The notes under the pieces are model-generated. The model was not told where the DNA came from. It searched no databases and saw only the letters and a program-made list of their open reading frames with translations. Shown piece after piece: positions 6,253 through 12,928 of a stretch of DNA of 13,680 nt (position 1 is its first letter; the number at the start of each line of letters is the position of its first letter). Source of the DNA: Gammaproteobacteria bacterium (lineage in GTDB: Bacteria > Pseudomonadota > Gammaproteobacteria > UBA6429 > Thiohalophilaceae); assembly GCA_030593785.1 (NCBI GenBank), contig JAUVGM010000020.1:1-13680 (forward strand), read 5' to 3'. The position numbers were made by a program, and so were the translations under genes.

Positions 6253-7446
6253 CTAGTTCTTAATGTGACAAATATAAGATTTCAAATAATCCGTTTCTTT
6301 CATCGCCGGATGTACCGGATGATCTGGTCCTTGATGCCCCTGCTCTAAAACCTGACATTGTGCATTTGCTAAATAAGATGCCTGACGAATTTCATTGAGT
6401 AGCTGTTCTCGGCCAAGATGATAGGAACATGAAGCAGAAACTAAAATACCTTCGTTTTTAATTAAATTCATCGCCAATTTGTTTATCCGTCGATAGGCTA
6501 AACTGCCTTCTTTTAAATCTTTACGACGCTTTACAAATGCAGGAGGGTCTAAAATAACAACATCAAATTTAGCTTTATCTTCTGCTAAAGACTTTAATAT
6601 ATCGAAAGCATCGCCTTCAATAGTATTAAAATCACTTTCACGCTTATTTAATGCTGCACTTTGTTTTGCCAGGTCTAATGCGAAAGCTGAACTATCAACA
6701 CAAGTGACTTCTTTTGCGCCCGCTTGTAATGCTTGTATTCCCCATGCACCAACATAACTAAAAACATCCAGTACGCGCTTATCTTTTACATATTGCTGTG
6801 TACGTTGACGATTTAAACGATGATCATAGAACCAGCCTGTCTTTTGTCCTTTCTCCAGCGAAGTAACAAACTGTGTACCATTCTCTTCTAATTCAATCAG
6901 CTCAGGTAAGTTGCCTAATACTGTTTTGCTATACAACTCAAGACCTTCCAGTTCACGGGAACCGCTGTCATTGCGAAGCAATATTGTTTTAGGTTTGATA
7001 ACGGAAGATAACGCTTCAATAATATCATCTTGAATATTATTCATACCTGCGGTTGTAACCTGGATCACTAAAGTATCGTAAAAACGATCTACCACTAACC
7101 CGGGTAAAGCATCACTCTCACCAAATATTAAGCGGTAGCATGGCACAGAAAAAATCATTTCCCGTAAGCGTAAAGCTTCAGATATTTTTTGTATTAATAC
7201 GTCTAAGGTGAGTGTTTGTTTTTCAAAGCGACTTACCAGGCGGGCACAAATTAATGTATTGGGATTGACATAAGCAGTACCTAAAACACGACCACGACTA
7301 TTTGTTACGTGACACCATTGTCCAACTGCAAACTCTTTAAGCGGCGTTTGTTTAGTATCGACTTCATTGCTATACACCCAGGCATGGCCTGCACGCAAAC
7401 GTCGATCTTCATTTTTTTTCAGTCGTAATTCAGGTAAAAATGCCAT
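6253..7446 (-). CDS. rlmI: RlmI-like 23S rRNA (cytosine-C5) methyltransferase
   Basis: A class I SAM-dependent rRNA methyltransferase of 397 residues (E. coli RlmI is 396). The N-terminus (~1-75, LRLKKNEDRRLRAGHAWVYS) is a PUA-like RNA-binding domain and a middle domain follows. QKTGWFYDHRLNR (201-213), the SAM-binding VLDVFSYVGAWG (225-236), catalytic DPPAFVK (300-306) and SASCSYH (337-343, with candidate catalytic C340) mark the Rossmann methyltransferase. RlmI makes m5C1962 in 23S rRNA. The exact target here is inferred from family and length; a related RlmK/RlmL-type or uncharacterised paralogue is the main alternative. A weak ribosome site precedes the ATG and a plausible promoter lies 18-46 bp upstream. 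Confidence 0.9.
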   Translation of the reverse strand: MAFLPELRLKKNEDRRLRAGHAWVYSNEVDTKQTPLKEFAVGQWCHVTNSRGRVLGTAYVNPNTLICARLVSRFEKQTLTLDVLIQKISEALRLREMIFSVPCYRLIFGESDALPGLVVDRFYDTLVIQVTTAGMNNIQDDIIEALSSVIKPKTILLRNDSGSRELEGLELYSKTVLGNLPELIELEENGTQFVTSLEKGQKTGWFYDHRLNRQRTQQYVKDKRVLDVFSYVGAWGIQALQAGAKEVTCVDSSAFALDLAKQSAALNKRESDFNTIEGDAFDILKSLAEDKAKFDVVILDPPAFVKRRKDLKEGSLAYRRINKLAMNLIKNEGILVSASCSYHLGREQLLNEIRQASYLANAQCQVLEQGHQGPDHPVHPAMKETDYLKSYICHIKN

Positions 7447-7464
7447 TAAGGTTAACCACTTTCA

Positions 7465-7492
7465 ATTAAATATATAAGAAATTTACACTCAA
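7465..7492 (-). promoter_or_regulatory. Candidate sigma-70 promoter for the rlmI-like gene
   Basis: On the minus strand TTGAGT (complement of 7487-7492) and TTTAAT (complement of 7465-7470) are separated by 16 bp, in an AT-rich stretch just upstream of the ATG at 7446. This is a sequence match only, and several other AT-rich hexamers nearby would serve as a -10. Confidence 0.35.
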
Positions 7493-7543
7493 AATATTCG
7501 CGTAGTATCGCATGTAAGCTAACTTAATTTCCATTTTTATCTA

Positions 7544-7825
7544 GGGTCTGTTGATCTTTCATCTATTACTTAGTTTTAATTCACTACCTTAACTGAGCAA
7601 GCCTATATTTAACCCAATAATACAAAAATTATTTTATTCCCCGTCATTCCCGCGTGCCTTTAGCGGGAATCTCGTCGTTTAAACACATAGATGGCCCAGG
7701 CCAGCTTCTCGACTGTCCCAGTCTCACCTTCTTCCGGCTCGCGCGTTGCTTGGCCGGAATGACGGAGTCGTTAATAAAAAAATATGACTTCCTTTTTCCT
7801 AATAATCTGAAAGATCAACAGCCCC
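7544..7825. mobile_element. Non-autonomous MITE-like element with TA flanks
   Basis: The ends are 18-bp inverted repeats, GGGTCTGTTGATCTTTCA (7544-7561) and TGAAAGATCAACAGCCCC (7808-7825), matching at 17 of 18 positions. A TA dinucleotide sits directly outside each end (7542-7543, 7826-7827), as expected from transposases that duplicate TA (IS630/Tc1-mariner type). The 282-bp interior has no convincing gene: a 62-codon open frame at 7654-7842 runs through the palindromes and out of the element. The element fills most of the gene-free 7447-7849 stretch between rlmI and the patatin gene and ends 25 bp from the latter's stop. The parent transposon is unknown and not in this window. Confidence 0.7.
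7641..7765. repeat. Nested palindromic repeat, CCGTCATTCC ends
   Basis: Perfect 10-bp inverted ends (CCGTCATTCC 7641-7650, GGAATGACGG 7756-7765) enclose GC-richer DNA. A strong sub-hairpin lies at the left end (ATTCCCGC 7646-7653 with GCGGGAAT 7663-7670, 9-base loop). Units beginning CGTCATTCCCGC are common intergenic repeats in proteobacteria (from memory). It lies wholly inside the larger 7544-7825 element, which suggests one inserted in the other or that it forms the element's core. Confidence 0.7.
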
Positions 7826-7849
7826 TAACAATGCCAGACTGAATTTATT

Positions 7850-10348
7850 TTAAAAAAGAAGATTACTTATACCTTTGAAATCATTTAGACCAAACTTAAG
7901 AAGCCACTTCTCATCATTAAATCCTTCATGAATAAATTTATGCTCAATAGTGATACGGTATTTATCCATAAATAAGCCAACATCAAATGAGATGCCATAA
8001 ACCATATCATTATCTAAATTATTCTCATCGGGATAGTTCTTATATGCGCGAAGTCCAATTCCATATGAAGAAAAAGCAGGAGATGTTCTGGCATGGCGTA
8101 AATTTAGCCCTGTACTGGCGAAAAATGTCCGATCATCGCGATTACGTACCCAATGTAAAGGGGAAAACTCTCCTTCCAGGTAGGTCTTAGTACCATCAAA
8201 TCGATAAAAAGCTTTTCGATAAGTAAAAACCATCCCGGTCTGGCTTCCATCAATCGCAACTTCATCAGGAATAAGATGTTGCCATCCACTCGGTTTAACT
8301 GAGGAGATTGCCCAAATTTTATTATTCTCATCCACCTCATAACTGTTTAAAGCCATTTTAGTCAGCTGAATAGGAATTAAACCGTATTGATTATCTTTGT
8401 CAGACATTTCTAATTTATGCAGTCTTGCAATAACTTTTCGTCCTAAACCAAACATCCAGGTATCAGGATCATCTATCATTTCTGATAATTTTTTATTCGA
8501 ACCCGTTTCAGGATCGCTTTTAAAGTTTTCAGGATATATTGTTTTTAATTTCTTTAAACCAATTAAAAGCTTTGAAAAATCAGTTTCAGTATCTTTTTTT
8601 AATTCTATAAATAATGCGTATGAAAATGCTGGCTTATTATTACCATCAATATTTTTATAGTCCGGTAATTTATCTAACCATGCCCACTCAACATAACGTA
8701 CATTTCCGGATAAATAAGTTTTAAACTCATCTTCAGCTAATATGCGCACCATCATTCGTGCGTTCATGTCACTATTTCTTAATAAATTATTAACTAACTG
8801 TTCGACTATTTGACCAACATAGCGACCATGCTGATCATGAGGATTTGTTCTGTCCTTTAAAGGTCTGATACCAAGTTGAATACAACGGTTTTTTACTCCT
8901 GAAGAATATTTATGTGTCCCCAGATATTTTTTTCCCTGTCGTAAACACATATTGGAAAAATTGATCATGCCATCATAAACGCCGGCGTAATAATCAAAGT
9001 CGCGGAATATCTGACCGAAAAAAGCACCGAAATGTGCAAGATAAGCCCCGCCTAATGGAGGGTAACGTTCAGTTAAAAGTAATCGGCGTGATTTGTTCTC
9101 AACTGTGCTGCTATCAAATTTTTCTCTCAAGGCACGGTACAATTCTGCATTTGCATAAATTTCTTGTGCCTTAACCCAAAATTTTCCCTGGTTATATATT
9201 CCATAGCCTTCGTTAAGTTCATCGTCATTTTTTATATTTATATTTGGAATTCCTCGACGTTTACTTGGTTCCATATAAACATAATTAACAACTTCATTTT
9301 TTAAAATTTCTTTTTCCGATACCGCTTCTTTTATACAATTTTTATGTTTATGTTTACGGCATTCTGATAATTCAACAGCAAGACCAAGAGGAACATTGTC
9401 AAAAAAACCACCATCAATAAAATCATAAGTGTATCTTTCATAATTCTGAGGACAAAATAATGCATCACCCTCCGTTCTAAACGAAGCATTATTGTTCTCA
9501 CTATCAATAATATCATCGCTATTTAAAGTGCCTAACCGACAATAAGATAAGCGAATACGTCCAAAGGCAAAGGGATATGCACTTGATGCTAACGCACTTC
9601 TGATGACGTCTTTAAAAGGTATAAAGCCGTTATTATCATGAGGTAACAAAAGGAAGCCCAGCTCCTTGTTGCGTGCAGGATAATTTAGATTATTTCTGAA
9701 AACAGCATAACCATTCTGAGTTCTTAACGTTAAAGGAATAACAAAGCGTTGTACTTTTATATTTTGCTTGTCTTCTCCCTCACCTATAATTTTTTCTTCT
9801 GGCACATGTCGAGTCACAGTTAAGCCAAGATTCAAATAACAATTATCACGATAATTTCGCGCATGAGCTTTTTCACCAAGGGCATTCAGAACATCTGAAA
9901 ATATATTTCTCGCAAAAACGCCATCACGATGTTCACCTAATTGATCATATTTATTTGGGTCATCGGGTAACAGGCCTTCAATTCCTATCTTTCGCCACGT
10001 TTTATTAAATAAATTATCTTCAACCGTTGAAGGTGAATCTTTGATTTCACAATAACGTAACGCACCAATCAGGGTATTTATCGCTCCGGCAGATGCTCCG
10101 GTTATTGCCAGTAATCGGGCCATTTTATCGCCTTTAAGGCGAGCATTGCGTAACTGTTCCATAATCACCCAGTTAAGCCCAGCCTCATAAACACCAAGAC
10201 TGATACCACCACTGATAGTTAATGAATAAGGTATTTTTTGCGCATTGAGAGCCTTGCTTGCAGAAAAACTTATTTCAGGAAAAACAGCAATAGAAAGGAA
10301 AGCGATGGTTAACAAATGAGTAATAAAACCTGTACGCATTCTTATCAT
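7850..10348 (-). CDS. Secreted patatin-like phospholipase with beta-rich C-terminus
   Basis: An 832-residue protein with an N-terminal signal peptide (hydrophobic ~8-28, ending near FSASKA), so it is exported. The patatin domain covers ~40-330: oxyanion glycines in SGGISLG (46-52), nucleophile S86 in GASAG (84-88), the typical ALASSAYPFAFG helix (252-263) and the Ser-Asp dyad partner D312 in DGGFFDN. A poorly recognised middle region (~330-700) follows. The last ~128 residues (705-832) show alternating short beta strands and end in phenylalanine (NLLF), as in outer-membrane barrel proteins. It is shorter than the POTRA plus 16-strand barrel of PlpD-type patatins. Start at 10348 is supported by AGGTAA eight bases upstream. 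It is third in a group with the small membrane protein and DUF924 genes, with 17-18 bp gaps. Lipid acyl hydrolase activity is expected; substrate and surface location are inference. Confidence 0.9.
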   Translation of the reverse strand: MIRMRTGFITHLLTIAFLSIAVFPEISFSASKALNAQKIPYSLTISGGISLGVYEAGLNWVIMEQLRNARLKGDKMARLLAITGASAGAINTLIGALRYCEIKDSPSTVEDNLFNKTWRKIGIEGLLPDDPNKYDQLGEHRDGVFARNIFSDVLNALGEKAHARNYRDNCYLNLGLTVTRHVPEEKIIGEGEDKQNIKVQRFVIPLTLRTQNGYAVFRNNLNYPARNKELGFLLLPHDNNGFIPFKDVIRSALASSAYPFAFGRIRLSYCRLGTLNSDDIIDSENNNASFRTEGDALFCPQNYERYTYDFIDGGFFDNVPLGLAVELSECRKHKHKNCIKEAVSEKEILKNEVVNYVYMEPSKRRGIPNINIKNDDELNEGYGIYNQGKFWVKAQEIYANAELYRALREKFDSSTVENKSRRLLLTERYPPLGGAYLAHFGAFFGQIFRDFDYYAGVYDGMINFSNMCLRQGKKYLGTHKYSSGVKNRCIQLGIRPLKDRTNPHDQHGRYVGQIVEQLVNNLLRNSDMNARMMVRILAEDEFKTYLSGNVRYVEWAWLDKLPDYKNIDGNNKPAFSYALFIELKKDTETDFSKLLIGLKKLKTIYPENFKSDPETGSNKKLSEMIDDPDTWMFGLGRKVIARLHKLEMSDKDNQYGLIPIQLTKMALNSYEVDENNKIWAISSVKPSGWQHLIPDEVAIDGSQTGMVFTYRKAFYRFDGTKTYLEGEFSPLHWVRNRDDRTFFASTGLNLRHARTSPAFSSYGIGLRAYKNYPDENNLDNDMVYGISFDVGLFMDKYRITIEHKFIHEGFNDEKWLLKFGLNDFKGISNLLF

Positions 10349-10366
10349 TCGTTATTACCTGTGACT

Positions 10367-10702
10367 TTATTTTTTACCCAGTCGGTATGCATCTACAATT
10401 GAAATAACCCAGCCAATTATAAATAGCATCAACAATGTATTTAGAAATGTGTTGTCGGAGAAGCCAGCTAAACCTGCAGTTTTATTAGATATAGATTCAA
10501 TATCCATTGCAGCCCCACTTTTTTGCATCTCTTCGATAACACTATACGCTTTTTGCATTATTTCGCTAATGATTAAGTAGAGTAATACGATGTTGATGCC
10601 AATAATCGACCAACCTCGTTTTTTATAACCCAGAGAAATTTGACCAACTCCTGGTAAAACAAGCGCAGATAAAAGTACAGCCTTAACAGATTTATTCATC
10701 AT
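10367..10702 (-). CDS. Small two-span membrane protein
   Basis: A 111-residue protein with an N-terminal hydrophobic stretch, ALVLPGVGQISLGYKKRG, then a long helix (~32-46), a polar middle (~47-80, KSGAAMDIESISNKTAGLAG) and a C-terminal helix (LLMLFIIGWVISIVDAYRLG, ~90-108). The LPGxGQ...G motif and the closing DAYRLGKK resemble TM2-like or DUF5683-like small membrane proteins found beside secreted or envelope enzymes. No catalytic residues are seen. An AGAGGGA site supports the first ATG. It lies 17 bp downstream of the DUF924 gene and 18 bp upstream of the patatin gene, so it probably belongs to their operon. Its function is unknown. Confidence 0.8.
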   Translation of the reverse strand: MMNKSVKAVLLSALVLPGVGQISLGYKKRGWSIIGINIVLLYLIISEIMQKAYSVIEEMQKSGAAMDIESISNKTAGLAGFSDNTFLNTLLMLFIIGWVISIVDAYRLGKK

Positions 10703-10719
10703 TAAATCCCTCTATTAAA

Positions 10720-11277
10720 TTATCCGGTAAAAGCTTCGTCTGAGTTTAAATAATCAATTTCATCTTGTGAAGATTGCCGTTGTAATATTTCATTTCGATG
10801 AGGGAAACGACCAAATTTTTCTATAATTCCACGATGATGCTTTGCAAACTTCCAGTTATCTGTAAGCCCTGCTTTTTCAAATAAACTCACCGATAAATTC
10901 TGATCATCAATATTTTCACTGTGCATTAAGGGCATATATAAAAATGCGACTTGTTCTTTATTTATTTCCTGATCAAATTTCTTTTCAACTGCGTGTTTTG
11001 TAACTCTAACCGCCATGCTTTCGGTACTAAAGCTTTCTACCTCACCACGAAACATATTCAATGGAAATTGATCAAATATAATCACTAAAGCCAAGCAACC
11101 TTCGGCTGTGTTTTTCCAATCTTTATATTCACCACGAATGGCATTTTTCCAAACATACTCATAATTATCTTTTATTTCTTTATCCTGTTTTTCTGTTGAA
11201 TTAAACCATTTTGATTTAATCCTATCTGAATACCAAAAATTAATTATAGATTCGGGTGTAATTATTTCATTCATCAT
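10720..11277 (-). CDS. DUF924 family protein
   Basis: A 185-residue soluble, helical protein that matches DUF924 throughout: the opening IINFWYSDRIKSKWF, LVIIFDQFPLNMFRG (DQFPRN-like core, with Leu where Arg is usual), VAFLYMPLMHSE, and KHHRGIIEKFGRFPHRNEIL followed by a short Ser/Gln stretch and an Asp/Glu-rich end. The family is widespread in proteobacteria, has a TPR-like helical fold and has no established function. Two tandem ATG codons begin the frame (11277 and 11274), with a modest GGGA site upstream. It is first in the three-gene run toward the patatin gene, and a 98-bp inverted-repeat element lies in its upstream region. Confidence 0.93.
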   Translation of the reverse strand: MMNEIITPESIINFWYSDRIKSKWFNSTEKQDKEIKDNYEYVWKNAIRGEYKDWKNTAEGCLALVIIFDQFPLNMFRGEVESFSTESMAVRVTKHAVEKKFDQEINKEQVAFLYMPLMHSENIDDQNLSVSLFEKAGLTDNWKFAKHHRGIIEKFGRFPHRNEILQRQSSQDEIDYLNSDEAFTG

Positions 11278-11294
11278 CTTCTGTCCCGTAAGAA

Positions 11295-11392
11295 AGGTAC
11301 CGGAGTCACATCAGTTAAATAGTATAGCCTTTCTTATATACCTTACTTAATATTAAATCCCTGAGCTAAAAAATAAAGTGACTCCGGTACCT
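11295..11392. repeat. 98-bp element with perfect 15-bp inverted ends
   Basis: AGGTACCGGAGTCAC (11295-11309) and GTGACTCCGGTACCT (11378-11392) are exact reverse complements around a 68-bp AT-rich core. The unit lies directly upstream of the DUF924 gene, so its core could carry that gene's promoter (TATACT reads on the minus strand near 11330). Such GGTACCGGAGTCAC ends remind me of REP/RAYT-type or MITE units, from memory only. No transposase is present. Confidence 0.8.
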
Positions 11393-11414
11393 GTATTAAA
11401 TTATTTCACTCATA

Positions 11415-11440
11415 AAAAAGCCCGCTGATGCGGGCTTTTT
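11415..11440. terminator. Terminator after the PfkB-family kinase gene
   Basis: AAAAAGCCCGC (11415-11425) pairs perfectly with GCGGGCTTTTT (11430-11440) around a TGAT loop. On the minus strand it is followed by a run of U about 10 bp beyond the kinase stop. The symmetry also allows function on the plus strand. Confidence 0.92.
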
Positions 11441-11450
11441 ATTAACAGTT

Positions 11451-12380
11451 TTAGAAAGAATTTCCAAAATTCTCTTTATAACGGTTTTTAAACTCATCCA
11501 TGGTAAAGGCGTGATTCTGGGTACCATGAGATTCAATTTTAATTGCCCCCATTAATGAAGCTATACGTCCTGTAGTCTCCCAGTCGAGGTCATTCAAAAT
11601 ACCGTAAAGAAGACCGGCACGAAAAGCATCACCACAACCAGTAGGATCATTTATACCACTTACTTTACAAACTGGAATTTCATGACGATGACCCTTACTG
11701 TAGATATGCGAACCTTTACCACCACGAGTGATAATTAAAGCATCAACCATATCTGCAATTTCACTAGGTGATTTACCGGTACGTTCTTCAAAAAGCTGTG
11801 CTTCATAATCATTTAAAGCAATCCAGGTTGCTTTTTCCGCAAAGTCTAAAAGATCAGCACCATCAAACATTGGTAAGCCCTGACCAGGATCAAAAATAAA
11901 AGGAATACCTGCTTCAGCGAAATGTTCTGCGTGTTGAATCATGCCATCACGACCATCTGGTGCAACGATACCTACCTTTATACCATCCGTTTTTAATACG
12001 CTATTTTCATGCGATAAACTCATAGCACCAGGGTGGAATGCCGTTATCTGATTATCATCTTGATCAGTTGTAATAAAAGCTTGCCCAGTATATGAATCAA
12101 CTTCCTTAATATACTTACGACTGATACCAAATTTATCCATCCATTCAGCATACGGAGTAAAATCTTTTCCCACTGTCGCCATTGGTAAAGGCTCTTCACC
12201 TAACAATTTAAGATTAAAGGCAATATTTCCCGCGCAGCCACCAAACTCTCTGCGCATATCAGGGACCAGGAAAGAAACATTTAAAATATGAACTTGCTCA
12301 GGAAGGATATGGTTTTTAAATTTATCATGAAACACCATGATCGTATCATAGGCGAATGAACCACAAATTAATGCTGACAT
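11451..12380 (-). CDS. PfkB-family kinase, adenosine-kinase-like
   Basis: A 309-residue cytoplasmic ribokinase/PfkB-fold kinase that phosphorylates a sugar or nucleoside hydroxyl with ATP. Visible marks: the first strand ALICGSFAYDTI, the substrate-binding REFGGCAGNIAFNL (44-57), the LNDYEAQLF region, the PfkB-like TRGGKGSHIY and the catalytic DPTGCGDAFRAG (245-256, base D251). The long VPDMRREFGGCAGN insert is typical of proteins usually annotated as adenosine kinase or generic carbohydrate kinase in proteobacteria. Substrate specificity cannot be settled here. The ATG at 12380 has a GGAG site six bases upstream. dgkA ends 32 bp upstream on the same strand, so the two may be cotranscribed. 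A strong terminator closes the unit. Confidence 0.93.
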   Translation of the reverse strand: MSALICGSFAYDTIMVFHDKFKNHILPEQVHILNVSFLVPDMRREFGGCAGNIAFNLKLLGEEPLPMATVGKDFTPYAEWMDKFGISRKYIKEVDSYTGQAFITTDQDDNQITAFHPGAMSLSHENSVLKTDGIKVGIVAPDGRDGMIQHAEHFAEAGIPFIFDPGQGLPMFDGADLLDFAEKATWIALNDYEAQLFEERTGKSPSEIADMVDALIITRGGKGSHIYSKGHRHEIPVCKVSGINDPTGCGDAFRAGLLYGILNDLDWETTGRIASLMGAIKIESHGTQNHAFTMDEFKNRYKENFGNSF

Positions 12381-12412
12381 AGTTAACTCCGAATTCTTTT
12401 TCTAATTAAATT

Positions 12413-12787
12413 TTAATTTAAAACTTTAGGCACAAAGATTATAGACCATATGACAATGACGTTAATAAGTGCAGTACTTACTGCTGCTGCACCTAAATCT
12501 TTTGCGCGACCTGATAATTCATGATGTTCATCACTAACACGATCAACGATAGCTTCGATACCTGAGTTTAATAACTCAACCATCAATACCAAAAATAAAC
12601 TACCAATTAATATTGCTAACTCAATACTACTTTCCGCAAAAATAATTGCGAGCGGTAACATAATGGCACCTAAAAACAATTCTTCACGAAAGGCCGCTTC
12701 ATTTTTATAGCATGCTTTATAACCTAACCACGAATAGCCAAAAGCATCGATAAGTCTGCTAAGGCCTTTTTTTCCAGGTTTTGCCAT
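12413..12787 (-). CDS. dgkA: Diacylglycerol kinase (DgkA)
   Basis: A small integral inner-membrane kinase that phosphorylates diacylglycerol to phosphatidate, recycling lipid from membrane-derived oligosaccharide or lipopolysaccharide modification. The 124-residue length matches E. coli (122). An N-terminal amphipathic region (FGYSWLGYKACYKNEAAFREE, with E30) precedes three membrane helices (about 38-52, 56-72, 101-121). The catalytic signature is ELLNSGIEAIVDR (71-83, with E71 and E78), followed by HHELSGRAKDLGAAAV. An AGGGA ribosome site lies seven bases before the ATG. The gene is 32 bp upstream of the kinase gene. A palindromic repeat separates it from gcvPB. Confidence 0.97.
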   Translation of the reverse strand: MAKPGKKGLSRLIDAFGYSWLGYKACYKNEAAFREELFLGAIMLPLAIIFAESSIELAILIGSLFLVLMVELLNSGIEAIVDRVSDEHHELSGRAKDLGAAAVSTALINVIVIWSIIFVPKVLN

Positions 12788-12820
12788 TTTATTGTCCCTA
12801 ATAATTTATTATTTTTACCT

Positions 12821-12907
12821 CGTCATTGCGAGTGAAACGAAGCAATCTCTTCAAAAGAGAATATCACAGAGAGATTGCCGCAGTCATGTTATTCTCTCGC
12901 AATGATG
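12821..12907. repeat. CGTCATTGCGAG-type palindromic repeat
   Basis: CGTCATTGCGAG (12821-12832) and CTCGCAATGATG (12896-12907) pair at 11 of 12 positions. An inner perfect 9-bp pair, GCAATCTCT (12842-12850) with AGAGATTGC (12870-12878), makes a second stem. This is a common intergenic repeat type in many bacteria (from memory). It sits between gcvPB and dgkA and could act as a transcript hairpin downstream of gcvPB. Confidence 0.8.
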
Positions 12908-12928
12908 GGAAAAAATAAGCTCACTGAG

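Noticed and set aside
7654..7842. 62-codon plus-strand open frame
   Set aside because: It starts inside the loop of a hairpin, runs through the palindromic repeat and past the end of the MITE; no family resemblance or ribosome site.
8397..8660. Plus-strand open frame of 87 codons within the patatin gene
   Set aside because: Antisense to a convincing gene, no ribosome site and no recognisable motif.
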